Shown here one piece after another: positions 19,865-29,047 of a DNA stretch of 64,000 nucleotides. The DNA comes from Diplonema papillatum (taxonomy: Eukaryota; Euglenozoa; Diplonemea; Diplonemida; Diplonemidae): contig JAPJBO010000018.1 in the NCBI GenBank assembly GCA_030068145.1, positions 186,001 to 250,000 on the forward strand, given 5' to 3'. The notes under the pieces were generated by a model. That model did not search any database, was not told the origin of the DNA, and was given only the letters and a program-made list of their open reading frames with translations. Each line of letters opens with the position of its first letter. The stretch's first letter is position 1. Position numbers and translations under genes: made by a program.

Positions 19865-20012
19865 TCTCAAAGCTGACCACGCAAGTGGACGAGCTTCGCA
19901 AGACGGTCGCAGATTTCGACGCCGACAAAAAGCGCCTCATCGAAGCCCACCGCAAGCTCGCCGAAGCTGAGCTCCGCGCAGCCCAGGCGGCGTCGGCCAG
20001 CATCGCCTGGTG
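19865..20012 (+). pseudogene. Fragment of gene 2 exon 3 in intron 2
   Basis: Copies about 23185-23325 (CTGACCACGCAAGTGGACGA to GCGGCGTCGGCCAGCATCGC), then leaves the exon and stops at TGA. The open frame KLTTQVDELRKTVADFDADK is retained. It lies 2.9 kb upstream of the intact exon. Confidence 0.85.
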
Positions 20013-20204
20013 AGATCTTGGTGTCGGTCACAAATTGTTACGAACCTGACTTGCCAAAGCAAGCAAGTACAGAGTACACGAAACATCCAGTTCCAGTAGG
20101 GTACTTCGCGTAACGCGACTTGCTGCCCTCAGCACGCAGGATTACTTCCTCGCACTCTTTTTCCTTTTGGTACTTCAACCATTGGTAGTACGACGCTGGG
20201 GCCG

Positions 20205-20725
20205 GACGAAACGGGGACCGGCTACCAGCTCTTCCTAGCATGCCTGGAGAACCACTGGACCAACTCAGTACGATGTAATGCATGTGGACGCACTTCTTCC
20301 AACAGTCAGGCGGTACAATGTCTGCAAATCCCTTGCGGGAGGAAGCTGGAAGATTCTCTCTACGTGCACGAGTTCATAAATCCGGAGAGAGTATGCGACT
20401 GCAAAGCTGGTTGAGAATATGGACCTCCTGACTGTGTTCTGATGCAATTTGGAATTTACACGAGAAACGGTGCCAGGCGCCAGAATGACGTGGAATTGCC
20501 CCCTTTCTTCGGACCACCGGACCATCTGCTACGCCTCGCAGCCGTCGTGGTGCACATGGGGGAGGATACGGGTAGTGGACATTTCGTCACATACGTTGCA
20601 CAAGATACGGGATGGATCCTCTTCGACGACCTGCGAGTTACTTTCGTCGACGACATTCCGTGGGGTGACGTTTACCTCGCGGCTTTTGTCTGGATCTCCC
20701 GGAGTGCCCATAACATGACAGTCCG
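20205..20725 (+). pseudogene. Ubiquitin-specific protease (USP) C-terminal half, with in-frame stop
   Basis: One frame reads YQLFLACLENHWTNS, a zinc-finger-like CNACGRTSS ... CDC pair, VLMQFGIY, then VVVHMGEDTGSGHFVTYV and GWILFDDLRVTFV. The last part is the USP His box (SGHxVTYV...WxxFDDxxV), and the CxxC..CxC pair corresponds to the USP finger. A TGA near 20412 interrupts the frame between the two parts, and the catalytic Cys box is absent upstream. It is best read as a decayed fragment inside gene 2 intron 2. The adjacent minus-strand 20050-20200 also looks weakly coding. Confidence 0.55.
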
Positions 20726-21804
20726 TGCCCCGTCACCCTCCATGGTGCTTCCTACTCAAGATCGACCACCCGACTCGTCTGCACCCCAAATTCAGCTGGT
20801 AATTTGATGATCCGACAGTCGGAAGGATCACCTGACTTACTCTACCCCCTTGGTAGTTCACCATCCTGCCCGCCCTTACCGAACTCCCTATGTCTGACAC
20901 CGCATGATCAGTTGTTTGAGCAGTTGACGGAGTCCCCGGTGCTGCGATGTCAACACTGCTCCATCGAGTCTGCGAAGGATGGCCAGAAGTTTCAAGAGAG
21001 GGGACTCCGGGCGCATGAGGTTCTGATCCACGTCGTTTCAGCCTCATCGGATTCTTGATTGTTGGCTGTCTATTTTTCACTCCGCACCCGTTTACCCTGA
21101 TGAACGGGAGACAACTCGAAGTGTCTGTACGGGTGAACGCACACTAACATGAGAGGATCATGGCACGCATATACCGCCTGGCCCTGTGCTAGGCGTAGTT
21201 TGAGGTTGTACTTATTTCCGAACAACCTACCACGAGCTTATCCACCCACACACCCACCTTTTACCCCTTTCTTTTTGTTTTCTTTTTCCCGCCCGATGTC
21301 GCTGATGACTATCGGACCGTCGGACCCGTCCCAACGGGGGTTCTTATGGAAGTTACAATGAAGGCTTAGACCGGTACGGGCTACATGGCAACCCCTGTAG
21401 AACGCTGGGGGCCCTTGATCACATTCATTACGGGTGTGGTCGTGGTGTCGGTCGCAATAGTCGCTTTGCTAGCCAAAGAGAGAGATAGAGAGATAAAGAG
21501 CGCCAGAGAGAAAAGAAAAGATAACGTTATCTTCCGGAAAAGAAGGGTTACGCCCCGAAAAAATAATTACCCCCCAAAAAAATATAAACAGAAAAAATAA
21601 AAAGCACAAACCGACGGTGACCCCCAAAACCTTTTTCAACCTTTCCAATTCCCTTCCAGCTAAACCATTATCCAACGACCCCCCCAAACCCACCCAGTAC
21701 GTACTAGCTTTAAAAGAACCCATTCGACGATGGTCACCCGAAGACTATACAAAATCCCGGATTCTCAAGCGAACTACTCTAAAAACTCATCGCACACGCA
21801 GAAC

Positions 21805-22140
21805 GAGTCGGATTTGCACCGCGATGATCGAGATCAGCAAGCGGCACCACCTGGAGGACACGCTGGAGAACACCGAGGACCGGCTGACCCTGCTCAAGTC
21901 GCTGGAAGGCGCGCAAGACGAGCTGCGGATGCAGGTCGCCCAGTACCACCACGAGAAGATCCTCAGCGACGACAAGGCCGGCCGCTTCTCGGCCCAGTCC
22001 GCCATCCACAGCGCGCAGGTGTCCCGGCTCGAGACGCAGATCCTGCAGGAGGAAGCCACCAACCGGAAGCTGACCACGCAAGTGGACGAGCTTCGCAAGA
22101 CGGTCGCACTCACCTGGAGGACATGGAAATGGCAAGACAC
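21805..22140 (+). pseudogene. Broken copy 1 of gene 2 exon 3
   Basis: Starts with the same acceptor (ACACGCAG|AACGAGTCGGATTTG) as the real exon 3. It carries a 5-bp deletion (CACCGCGATGATC versus CACCGCGAGCTGATGATC) and a 9-bp deletion (GAGCTGCGGATG versus GAGCTGCGCGACCTGCGGATG). It diverges after AAGACGGTCGCA into CTCACCTGGAGGACATGG. Both deletions sit at short direct repeats. Upstream lies a FamG end fragment. Confidence 0.85.
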
Positions 22141-22349
22141 ATGAGAAATATGAGTGCGCTCTAAAACACGTCGAATAGTCGGCAATAAGCAACAAAGACA
22201 CACGGACAAGTACACGTACTGCCACTACAGCAGATACGATCCCCACACTAACGATACCTTAAAGAAACCTTTACGACGATGGTCACCCGGAGACTAAAAA
22301 ACCCCCGGATTCCTAAGTGAACTTGCACTAAACACCCATCGCACACGCA

Positions 22350-22685
22350 GAACGAGTCGGATTTGCACCGCGAGCTGATGATCGAGATCAGCAAGCGGCA
22401 CCACCTGGAGGACACGCTGGAGAACACCGACCCTGCTCAAGTCGCTGGAAGGCGCGCAAGACGAGCTGCGCGACCTGCGGATGCAGGTCGCCCAGTACCA
22501 CCACGAGAAGATCCTCAGCGACGACAAGGCCGGCCGCTTCTCGGCCCAGTCCGCCATCCACAGCGCGCAGGTGTCCCGGCTCGAGACGCAGATCCTGCAG
22601 GAGGAAGCCACCAACCGGAAGCTGACCACGCAAGTGGACGAGCTTCGCAAGACGGTCGCAGACTCACCTGGAGGACATGGAAATG
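22350..22685 (+). pseudogene. Broken copy 2 of gene 2 exon 3
   Basis: Same start and same foreign tail (CTCACCTGGAGGACATGG) as copy 1. Its lesion is different: an 11-bp deletion (AACACCGACCCTGCTC versus AACACCGAGGACCGGCTGACCCTGCTC). The intervening 22140-22350 and 22700-22905 are also duplicated, giving a tandem unit of about 550 bp. Confidence 0.85.
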
Positions 22686-22904
22686 GCAAGACACATGAGA
22701 AATATGAGTGCGCTCTAAAACACGTCGAATAGTCGGCAATAAGCAACAAAGACACACGGACAAGTACACGTACTGCCACTACAGCAGATACGATCCCCAC
22801 ACTAACGATACCTTAAAGAAACCTTTACGACGATGGTCACCCGGAGACTAAAAAACCCCCGGATTCCTAAGTGAACTTGCACTAAACACCCATCGCACAC
22901 GCAG

Positions 22905-23534
22905 AACGAGTCGGATTTGCACCGCGAGCTGATGATCGAGATCAGCAAGCGGCACCACCTGGAGGACACGCTGGAGAACACCGAGGACCGGCTGACCCTG
23001 CTCAAGTCGCTGGAAGGCGCGCAAGACGAGCTGCGCGACCTGCGGATGCAGGTCGCCCAGTACCACCACGAGAAGATCCTCAGCGACGACAAGGCCGGCC
23101 GCTTCTCGGCCCAGTCCGCCATCCACAGCGCGCAGGTGTCCCGGCTCGAGACGCAGATCCTGCAGGAGGAAGCCACCAACCGGAAGCTGACCACGCAAGT
23201 GGACGAGCTTCGCAAGACGGTCGCAGACTTCGACGCCGACAAAAAGCGCCTCATCGAAGCCCACCGCAAGCTCGCCGAAGCTGAGCTCCGCGCAGCCCAG
23301 GCGGCGTCGGCCAGCATCGCGGCGGGGACCCTCGCGCAGGAGACCGCGTCGTTCCCCGCTTCGTCGCCGATGTCGCACGCCATGCAGCGCTCGCTGCCGA
23401 CCTCCCCGTGCAGCCCCCGCCGCGGGTACCTGGGCAGCCCCCGGTACAACGTCTCCGGGTCCAACCGAGCGTTGGCGCGGCGCGAGGCGACTCGCAGTCC
23501 GCGCACACCCAGGTACACATTATTTTCAGCCTAA
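22905..23534 (+). CDS. Gene 2 exon 3: coiled-coil and C-terminus
   Basis: After ACGCAG|AAC the frame gives about 200 residues: ELMIEISKRHHLEDTLENTE, LLKSLEGAQDELRDLRMQ, VSRLETQILQEEATNRKLTT and DKKRLIEAHRKLAEAELRAA. This is a long heptad-rich coiled coil. It is followed by a Ser/Pro/Arg tail (SLPTSPCSPRRGYLGSP) and TAA at 23532. Joined to exons 1 and 2 it makes a protein of about 570 residues. The tail's SPxR and TPR motifs resemble proline-directed kinase sites. An alternative donor CAG|GTACAC at 23512 could extend the gene, but I found no further exon. Confidence 0.75.
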   Translation, partial: NESDLHRELMIEISKRHHLEDTLENTEDRLTLLKSLEGAQDELRDLRMQVAQYHHEKILSDDKAGRFSAQSAIHSAQVSRLETQILQEEATNRKLTTQVDELRKTVADFDADKKRLIEAHRKLAEAELRAAQAASASIAAGTLAQETASFPASSPMSHAMQRSLPTSPCSPRRGYLGSPRYNVSGSNRALARREATRSPRTPRYTLFSA

Positions 23535-23689
23535 AACCTTCAACCCTATTCGCACGGGCATGCCCAATGATACCTTGGGTCGATTTTCGGACCGTCATAG
23601 GTGACGAATTCTTGGCCTCCGAGAGCGGCAATGAAAGATACGTCGCAAATCGTTCCATTTTCCATTTTTTCGTTTTTTTTTTAATAGTA

Positions 23690-23935
23690 CATCTGAACTG
23701 ACGGGAACATTTCCGGAACAACGGTTGCACATGAAAGAGAATACGAAGCCAATGAAAAAGTGCTAATACAGGAACCCCCCCCCCCCAGAGAGGTTTATAC
23801 CCTGTACCCGCGAAGAACAAGAAAAAAAAAAACTTTTGCCTTATCATTTTCATCACCTTTGGTCAGTTGATGCTGATCGTCCGTTGCTTCGTTTATCAGT
23901 GCAAGCCCCAACTCCGGAAATGTTCTTTCCCTGTT
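23690..23935 (+). repeat. FamD dispersed repeat
   Basis: Shares ACGGGAACATTTCCGGAACA, TTGCACATGAAAGAGAA, TTTGGTCAGTTGATGCTGAT and CCCCAACTCCGGAAATGTTC with 46310-46510; the second half recurs at 32735-32830 and part of the first at 44425-44460. A C-run lies at 23776-23786. Confidence 0.75.
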
Positions 23936-24104
23936 GGCAACTTTGTGTCAGACTAGCCCACCCGGGGGTGGTTGATTCCTTCAGGCAGGGTCTCCCCCGT
24001 CGGTGCATGCACTGTCCATAGGAGCTCACAATCCTGGCCACCGGGTCGTCGTCACCACGCTCCGCTGGGCTCGCTTGAGGCCGCCTGGCTGTCACACCGC
24101 CATT

Positions 24105-24785
24105 CTACAGCACTTGGGGGGACGCCACACCTGCGCAGCGCCGTCGCAAGCACCAGCATCGCGCAGAGCCCGGCTTCCGTGCTGGATGTGACGGTCCCAA
24201 CCACCGCACACCCTTACCACGGGTCTGACCGACCGAGACACCTGCGGACCCGCGCGCCTCCTCCAAAAAGCCGCCATCAGAGGCCACCACGAGGGTCGCC
24301 TTTCCGTCCCATTCTTTCCGCACAGCCATTTCCACGAGGCGTATCACTTCCTCCCCCGGCGTGCCCCTCCTCGGTGGCCGGCGCAGAAAGCCCTGCATCG
24401 GGAGTCGATCATGCAACACGTCACAATAGTATGCAAGGTGGGCCCGCGTTCGCTGTAGATGCATCAAACTCTCGACGGTCATGGACCCAAAACCCTCTCT
24501 ACAGGTAGCAAATCCGCTCAGCCCTTTGCTGTGTCGGTGCTTCGGGATGAGCTTCTGCATATTCGCAACCAGTTTTGGCGGCTTTGCGTCGAAGCACGAA
24601 GCGTGACAGTGGACAGCAAGGGTGGGCAGCACATGGCTTCTTACCAGGGCGCACTTCCGGCGTGTCGACCGGAAGTGGTGGGAATTGACAAAGTCGATGC
24701 GCCTAGCGAAACGCTCTCCTTTCTCCGTGTCGATGGCGCAGTGTCCCTCCACCCTTTTCGCACGTACACAGGTGCCAAGCATCAC
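24105..24785 (-). pseudogene. LINE-like reverse transcriptase C-terminus plus RNase H start
   Basis: Minus-strand frame of 226 codons: MLGTCVRAKRVEG, then RRKCALVRSHVLPTL, LSGFATCREGFGSMTVESLM, and ATLVVASDGGFLEEARGSAG. The order matches the thumb/post-RT region of non-LTR retrotransposons ('k..llrshvLP', 'gG(L/F)G...s...l') followed by the first strand of RNase H ('hhxSDGS/G'). Catalytic RT motifs are not seen upstream and RNase H is incomplete, so this is a truncated copy. Confidence 0.55.
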
Positions 24786-25057
24786 AGCCGCCTCGGTCGT
24801 CCCCCTCGACGGTTTTTTCCTTCCCTTCTCCTCCGCTTCCCGTCCTTCCTCTGAATCTCCATTCCTCCTGACTTCTCTACCTCCTTTGCTGGGTCTGCTT
24901 CCGCCAACTTCGGATCTTCGACGTCCTTCTCACATCATCCGCTGTCTCAATGGCGTCAGGGTTTCCTTCCAGTGGATCTACCTTCTGCTCCTTCATTCTC
25001 TCGTTCGATCTCTCCATCAACTTGAATCCGAGGCTTCTGACTGCCGGCAACTCTCTC

Positions 25058-25459
25058 TTACTTAGGTAGCACCTCATGAAGGTCACTCCACACATTCGTG
25101 GGGAAATTCTGAGGGTTATCTCCAAAGACGGTCTTCGAAACCAAGTCGAAACGGTTGAATAACGTATCCAACACGCTCCACGACGGGTAAATGACATATT
25201 TCGCCTCTGTGGCACTTGACAGCCTCAGTCGCTGCCACGCAATGTTGGGGTCAACTGGCATCTCGAATCTCCAACACTTGATCCTCAAGTCCGTCAAGGC
25301 ACCTGAGTTCAGGATGGAAGCAATGTCGGTCCTTTTCAACTGGTGCGTCGCGAACTTTGTGTCTGTAGTCACCAGCATCAAGTCATCACCCTTCTCGATG
25401 ATCATGAAATCAACTCCTGAGAAGTAGTTTGCGTCGATGATGATGGGAAATTCGCTCAT
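25058..25459 (-). CDS. Hypothetical protein, 133 residues
   Basis: Minus-strand ORF from ATG 25459. It reads MSEFPIIIDANYFSGVDFMI, KFATHQLKRTDIASILNSGA and WQRLRLSSATEAKYVIYPSW, with balanced composition unlike the surrounding repeats, so I think it was protein-coding. A second frame just downstream (24877-25010, RSNERMKEQKVDPLEGNPD) may be its frameshifted continuation. I recognise no family. It may be the remains of a mobile element next to the LINE fragment. Confidence 0.4.
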   Translation of the reverse strand: MSEFPIIIDANYFSGVDFMIIEKGDDLMLVTTDTKFATHQLKRTDIASILNSGALTDLRIKCWRFEMPVDPNIAWQRLRLSSATEAKYVIYPSWSVLDTLFNRFDLVSKTVFGDNPQNFPTNVWSDLHEVLPK

Positions 25460-25716
25460 GTACGAGATTGCACTTCGTGAGTCTCCAGCAGTGTTGACAA
25501 GCGCAGCTGCACACCTGATCCTTTAGAGTTCTCGCCACCTGCACCAACGGGTTAACGCCATCTTCTTTTTTTTTTTTTTTGTAGGAAAAGAAACTTGTTT
25601 CTTTGAAGACTAATAATAATCCGAACGACAGGTTTGCCGCTCCCAATCCGTCCAGAGGAACAAAGTAGCTTGCTTCCCCTCCCTCCCTTCCCACTTGTTC
25701 GCACTTCCCATCGACG

Positions 25717-26472
25717 ATGCCGAAAGTCACCGAGGCTTACTTGGCCGGACTGACCGTGGTCGAGCTGAAAGCGCTGGCCGCGGAACTCGGTGTGGTAGTC
25801 GCCGGGATCCAGCGAAAGCGGGAGCTGCAGGCCAGGATTCTGGCAGAGAAAGACGGGGAGGAGGCGCGCGCGGAAGACGCCGATGATGGCGACAGCGACG
25901 AGGACGAAGATGACTCCGACGAGGCGGAGGGTGAAGCACCGGCACGAGCAGCCCTGCCCGCAAACAGGAAGCCGGTGTGGAGGACCCCGCCGCCGCCGAC
26001 CGCATCCGAGGCCGCCAGCTCGTTCAACTGGCTGCGAGACCCGTGGCTGTTCTACGACACGGCCCATCGCGAGTGGGGACCGGAGACGTTCCGGGCCCGG
26101 GCCGCGAAGCGGGAGGCGGAGGAGCGGTTCGCCCGCATCCGCAAGCTAACTCCCAAGATCGAGGACGCCCTCGTGCAGGAAGTCATCGACGACGAGATCC
26201 GCGCGCTGATCAAGCGGAAGCTCGACCAGCGCGCCGTGCAGGCCGTCGAAAAGAAGGCGCGGTGGGCGGACTACCCGTCCGACATTCGTGAGTTGGTCGA
26301 GGACGTCGACAAGGAGGTCGACCGGCAGAGGAAGGAGACGAAGAAGACCCAGGCCAGTCGCGGCTCGGGTAAGGGCGCCCCGCCGTATGTACGGCGTGGA
26401 TACGGAAAAGGCGGCAAAGGCGGAAAGGGCACAGGAGGAAAAGGCAGCAAGGGCAGCCGTCCTTCTTGGTGA
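25717..26472 (+). CDS. Gag-like protein with SAP-type N-terminus
   Basis: 251 residues. Residues 1-45 (MPKVTEAYLAGLTVVELKAL, then KRELQARIL) fit the SAP helix-extended-helix pattern, a DNA/chromatin-binding fold. An acidic stretch (DDGDSDEDEDDSDEAEG) follows, then a helical middle. The Gly/Lys-rich tail (GYGKGGKGGKGTGGKGSKG) is suited to nucleic-acid binding. Its end overlaps the YR frame by 86 nt. It may serve as the element's nucleocapsid, or target the element to chromatin; both are inference. Confidence 0.6.
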   Translation: MPKVTEAYLAGLTVVELKALAAELGVVVAGIQRKRELQARILAEKDGEEARAEDADDGDSDEDEDDSDEAEGEAPARAALPANRKPVWRTPPPPTASEAASSFNWLRDPWLFYDTAHREWGPETFRARAAKREAEERFARIRKLTPKIEDALVQEVIDDEIRALIKRKLDQRAVQAVEKKARWADYPSDIRELVEDVDKEVDRQRKETKKTQASRGSGKGAPPYVRRGYGKGGKGGKGTGGKGSKGSRPSW

Positions 26473-27430
26473 CTGCCCATTCGAAGAACCCCCCCGGAGG
26501 GCCGGCGGCCAAGCGAGCGGGCCGCGGGACGACCGCCGGACGCGCAGGGGACGCCCGCTGAAGGAAATCGCACACATCCCGGGTGCGAAGGTCCAGCGGG
26601 CCCTGCTCGACATCATCGACGCCGCGTACGCCGACAGCACGTGGCAGAACATCGCCTACACCCACGCGAAGTGGAGGCGGTACGTGCGGAAAGTGGACCT
26701 CCTGGGCGCAACCGTGGCGGACCAGGTCCTGAGTTGGATCGGATGGATGCAGGCCGACGGGCTGAAGGCTTCCTCCATCCTGACAGAGATGGGCAACGTC
26801 ACCGCCGCTCTGAAGCTCCAGGGGGTCACTTTGGAGGACCCTCGTCTCCGGATGGTCCTCAAGGGGCTGGCGAAGATGAAGGTGGAACAGCCGAGGGACC
26901 AGGCTCGCCCGATCTCGAAGAGGCTCATGTGGGACGTCGTTCAGCGAGCACCTCCGAAGGCCGCAGCGGTATTCGCCATAGCGTGGCTGACCTGCAGCCG
27001 GATCGGAGACGTGCGGCGGACCCCTGCATCGGACGTGACATTGAAAGGGGAGCTGATGGAGCTGAGCTGGAGGCAGCGCAAAGACTGGCGCAACATCGGC
27101 GTTGTGACGACGGTGAGGACGGGCCCGTGGCGCGAGTTCGTGGAGCGGCACCTGCGGTTGCTGGCCCCGACCGATACGCTGGGGGGCGATTGGACGACAG
27201 CGAGATTCGCGAGCCTCCTCCCCAAGACGTACAGCGGACACAGCATCCGCCGGGGCGCGGCTCAGTTCGCTTTAAAACACGCGTCAGCCGAGTCAGTGCG
27301 GACGCTGACGTTGCACGCCACCCTGACGGGGCTCATCCGGTACGCCCCGCTTGCTCACCGACGTCAGCAGATCCGAGCCAGCCGCGCTCTCGCAGACGCG
27401 GGGACAGGCGACGAAGAGAGGGAACCGTGA
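26387..27430 (+). CDS. Tyrosine recombinase (YR)
   Basis: 347 residues from the first Met downstream of the Gag-like tail. The frame is open further upstream, so a +1 frameshift fusion is also possible. The N-terminal core-binding region includes STWQNIAYTHAKWRRYVRK. Catalytic residues are present in order: Arg205 in SRIGDVR, His285 and Arg288 in HSIRRG, His310 in TLHATL and Tyr319 in IRYAP. Recombinases of this type insert circular cDNA without a transposase or integrase. The gene is intact. Confidence 0.75.
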   Translation: MYGVDTEKAAKAERAQEEKAARAAVLLGDCPFEEPPRRAGGQASGPRDDRRTRRGRPLKEIAHIPGAKVQRALLDIIDAAYADSTWQNIAYTHAKWRRYVRKVDLLGATVADQVLSWIGWMQADGLKASSILTEMGNVTAALKLQGVTLEDPRLRMVLKGLAKMKVEQPRDQARPISKRLMWDVVQRAPPKAAAVFAIAWLTCSRIGDVRRTPASDVTLKGELMELSWRQRKDWRNIGVVTTVRTGPWREFVERHLRLLAPTDTLGGDWTTARFASLLPKTYSGHSIRRGAAQFALKHASAESVRTLTLHATLTGLIRYAPLAHRRQQIRASRALADAGTGDEEREP

Positions 27431-28764
27431 ACGAGCGGTCAACCCTCACCCGCCGGGATGACCCTGCCCCGGCCGTCCGCGATGTACTTGCCGCGGCAAA
27501 TTTTTCTCTAAGCGACGCCGTGCTCTCGTGGGACCCTACGACGTTCCAGGCCGTCAAGCGATTGCGCGACCCCGCGCCCCCGACGGCGAGGATAGCGCAG
27601 AAGGCGCCCTCCAGGCTGCGATACGACCGTTGCGACCGAATCGCGGGAGTTATCGGCCACAGAAGATGGATGGACGACTCCAGGTGGGTTCGCGACCACG
27701 ATTTCTTCTACCGTTTCTTTGGTCCGTTCAAGGGGCGGAGTGTTCTGACCAGGAAGCCGGACTTGCATCCTGGGCACGCCCGTGACGTCGCCATGTCCAG
27801 CGTCACACGTAAGGTGGCGCACGCCAGTCCGATCGTCGAGATGAAGGTCTTCACCATCGCGAAGAAGGGTCGGACTGACGAGGGGAGGCTTATTTGCTGG
27901 CCGGAAACGTTGAACGGCCACCTGCCCAGAGAGCAAATCCCCGCCACGTCGCTCCCGTCGAGAGAGGAGATCTGGGACACAGTAAGGTCAGCTAACGTGG
28001 GGCTAGAAGTAGACGCCCTGAGCTTCTTCCACGCGTTCGAGCTGGACCCACGGATACGTCCTTGTTTCGGCATGCGCCTGCCTCATGGCAAGTTCCAGAT
28101 GGAGGTGATGCCTATGGGTTGGAACGTATCGATGGCGGTTGCCACATCGTTCTCGGACATGGTCAGCAGCTATGTCACGACAAATTGCGCCTCGGGCAGA
28201 GTGACGCCCTGGGTGGACAACTTTTTTCTTTCGGCCCGTGACAAGTCTGGCATGGCAGAGCTCTGGGACGCCTGGACCCGTACGGCGGAATACGTGGGAC
28301 TCGAGACCAAGCCAGTCCAACAGGGTCCGGCCGAGCGCGTCCAGTGGCTCGGTTTGGATGTCGACCTCCCGTCCAATAGGATCCGCGCGCCGCGCAGCGT
28401 CACCACCGCTCTCGGCCCGGCCATAGACGCGGTTTCAGGAGGCTCGTCCTTCAGAGACATCTACCGGGTTCTGGGCGTGTGCAATTTTTATTTGTATTTT
28501 CTAGGAATGGATGGATGGGACTTCCCTGTCTTGAGCCTGTTTCAGTCCAGGGTCGGCAGGCTACTGCATGAGCGACCAGCCCTGTGGGACTCCCCGTACA
28601 CTCCGCACCACTTCATGTGGTCAGCAGCAAGATTAACAGCTTTCTGGCTTCACCTTTTGCTCCAACTATACTGCGCGCGGCAAGCAGAGCAGGAGCGGAG
28701 GACGAGAGTGACAGACACAAGCATAGGAGTGAGGATTTTATTATTAATAGTACCAGCATACTAG
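27427..28764 (+). CDS. Reverse transcriptase, C-terminally truncated
   Basis: Starts in the -1 frame overlapping the YR stop (GTGA at 27427), so it is probably made by frameshifting or reinitiation; the first ATG is 27670. RT landmarks are GRLICWPETLNGHL, motif A LEVDALSFFHAFEL (Asp codon 28012), motif B MPMGWNVSMAVATS and motif C TPWVDNFFLSA (Asp 28216, Asn 28219). Motif C has Asp-Asn where most RTs have Asp-Asp. After FMWSAA the sequence becomes A/T-rich and non-homologous, so the RNase H domain is absent and the last ~45 codons are probably foreign. Confidence 0.65.
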   Translation: MNERSTLTRRDDPAPAVRDVLAAANFSLSDAVLSWDPTTFQAVKRLRDPAPPTARIAQKAPSRLRYDRCDRIAGVIGHRRWMDDSRWVRDHDFFYRFFGPFKGRSVLTRKPDLHPGHARDVAMSSVTRKVAHASPIVEMKVFTIAKKGRTDEGRLICWPETLNGHLPREQIPATSLPSREEIWDTVRSANVGLEVDALSFFHAFELDPRIRPCFGMRLPHGKFQMEVMPMGWNVSMAVATSFSDMVSSYVTTNCASGRVTPWVDNFFLSARDKSGMAELWDAWTRTAEYVGLETKPVQQGPAERVQWLGLDVDLPSNRIRAPRSVTTALGPAIDAVSGGSSFRDIYRVLGVCNFYLYFLGMDGWDFPVLSLFQSRVGRLLHERPALWDSPYTPHHFMWSAARLTAFWLHLLLQLYCARQAEQERRTRVTDTSIGVRILLLIVPAY

Positions 28765-28930
28765 CTCTGACCTCGACCCCCGAGCCCAGAACTGGTAAAC
28801 TGGTCTGTATCCAATTTTTGTGCACAGGAGGGCAGACACCCCCGTTCGGCAACGAATGCTTGCAGAGCGAAGTCGTACCGGATAGCGGTGGATGGTGGAC
28901 GAAGAACGAAGAAACCATACGCCTGCTACG

Positions 28931-29047
28931 GGAAACAAAGGGACGAGTGGGCCTACAACAGCGTCAGTGGGAAACAAAGGGACGAGTGGGCCTACAACAG
29001 CGTCAGTGGGAAACAAAGGGACGAGTGGGCCTACAACAGCGTCAATG
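28931..29047. repeat. 39-bp tandem repeat x3
   Basis: Three near-perfect units beginning GGAAACAAAGGGACGAGTGG and ending CAACAGCGTCAG(A)TG. The stop codon of the minus-strand hAT transposase (29042-29044) falls in the last unit. The array marks the junction between the YR element side and the hAT side. Confidence 0.9.

Larger units (their letters stand above)
25717..28630 (+). mobile_element. Tyrosine-recombinase retrotransposon, order Gag-like / YR / RT, 3'-truncated
   Basis: Three overlapping frames encode a SAP-type DNA-binding/Gag-like protein, a tyrosine recombinase with all catalytic residues and a reverse transcriptase. RNase H, which should follow the RT, is missing: recognisable RT sequence ends near 28625 and is replaced by low-GC sequence. 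I found no terminal repeats. DIRS and Ngaro elements place YR after RT/RH; Gag-YR-RT is the order known from kinetoplastid VIPER/TATE elements. Confidence 0.7.

Noticed and set aside
23560-23650. GGTGACGAATTCTTGGCC suggested another 18S region
   Set aside because: Only a short partial resemblance to the GAAATTCTTGGA region; flanks do not match.
24105-24508. + strand ORF (about 178 codons) at 23972-24508
   Set aside because: Lies opposite the better-supported LINE frame and shows no motif.
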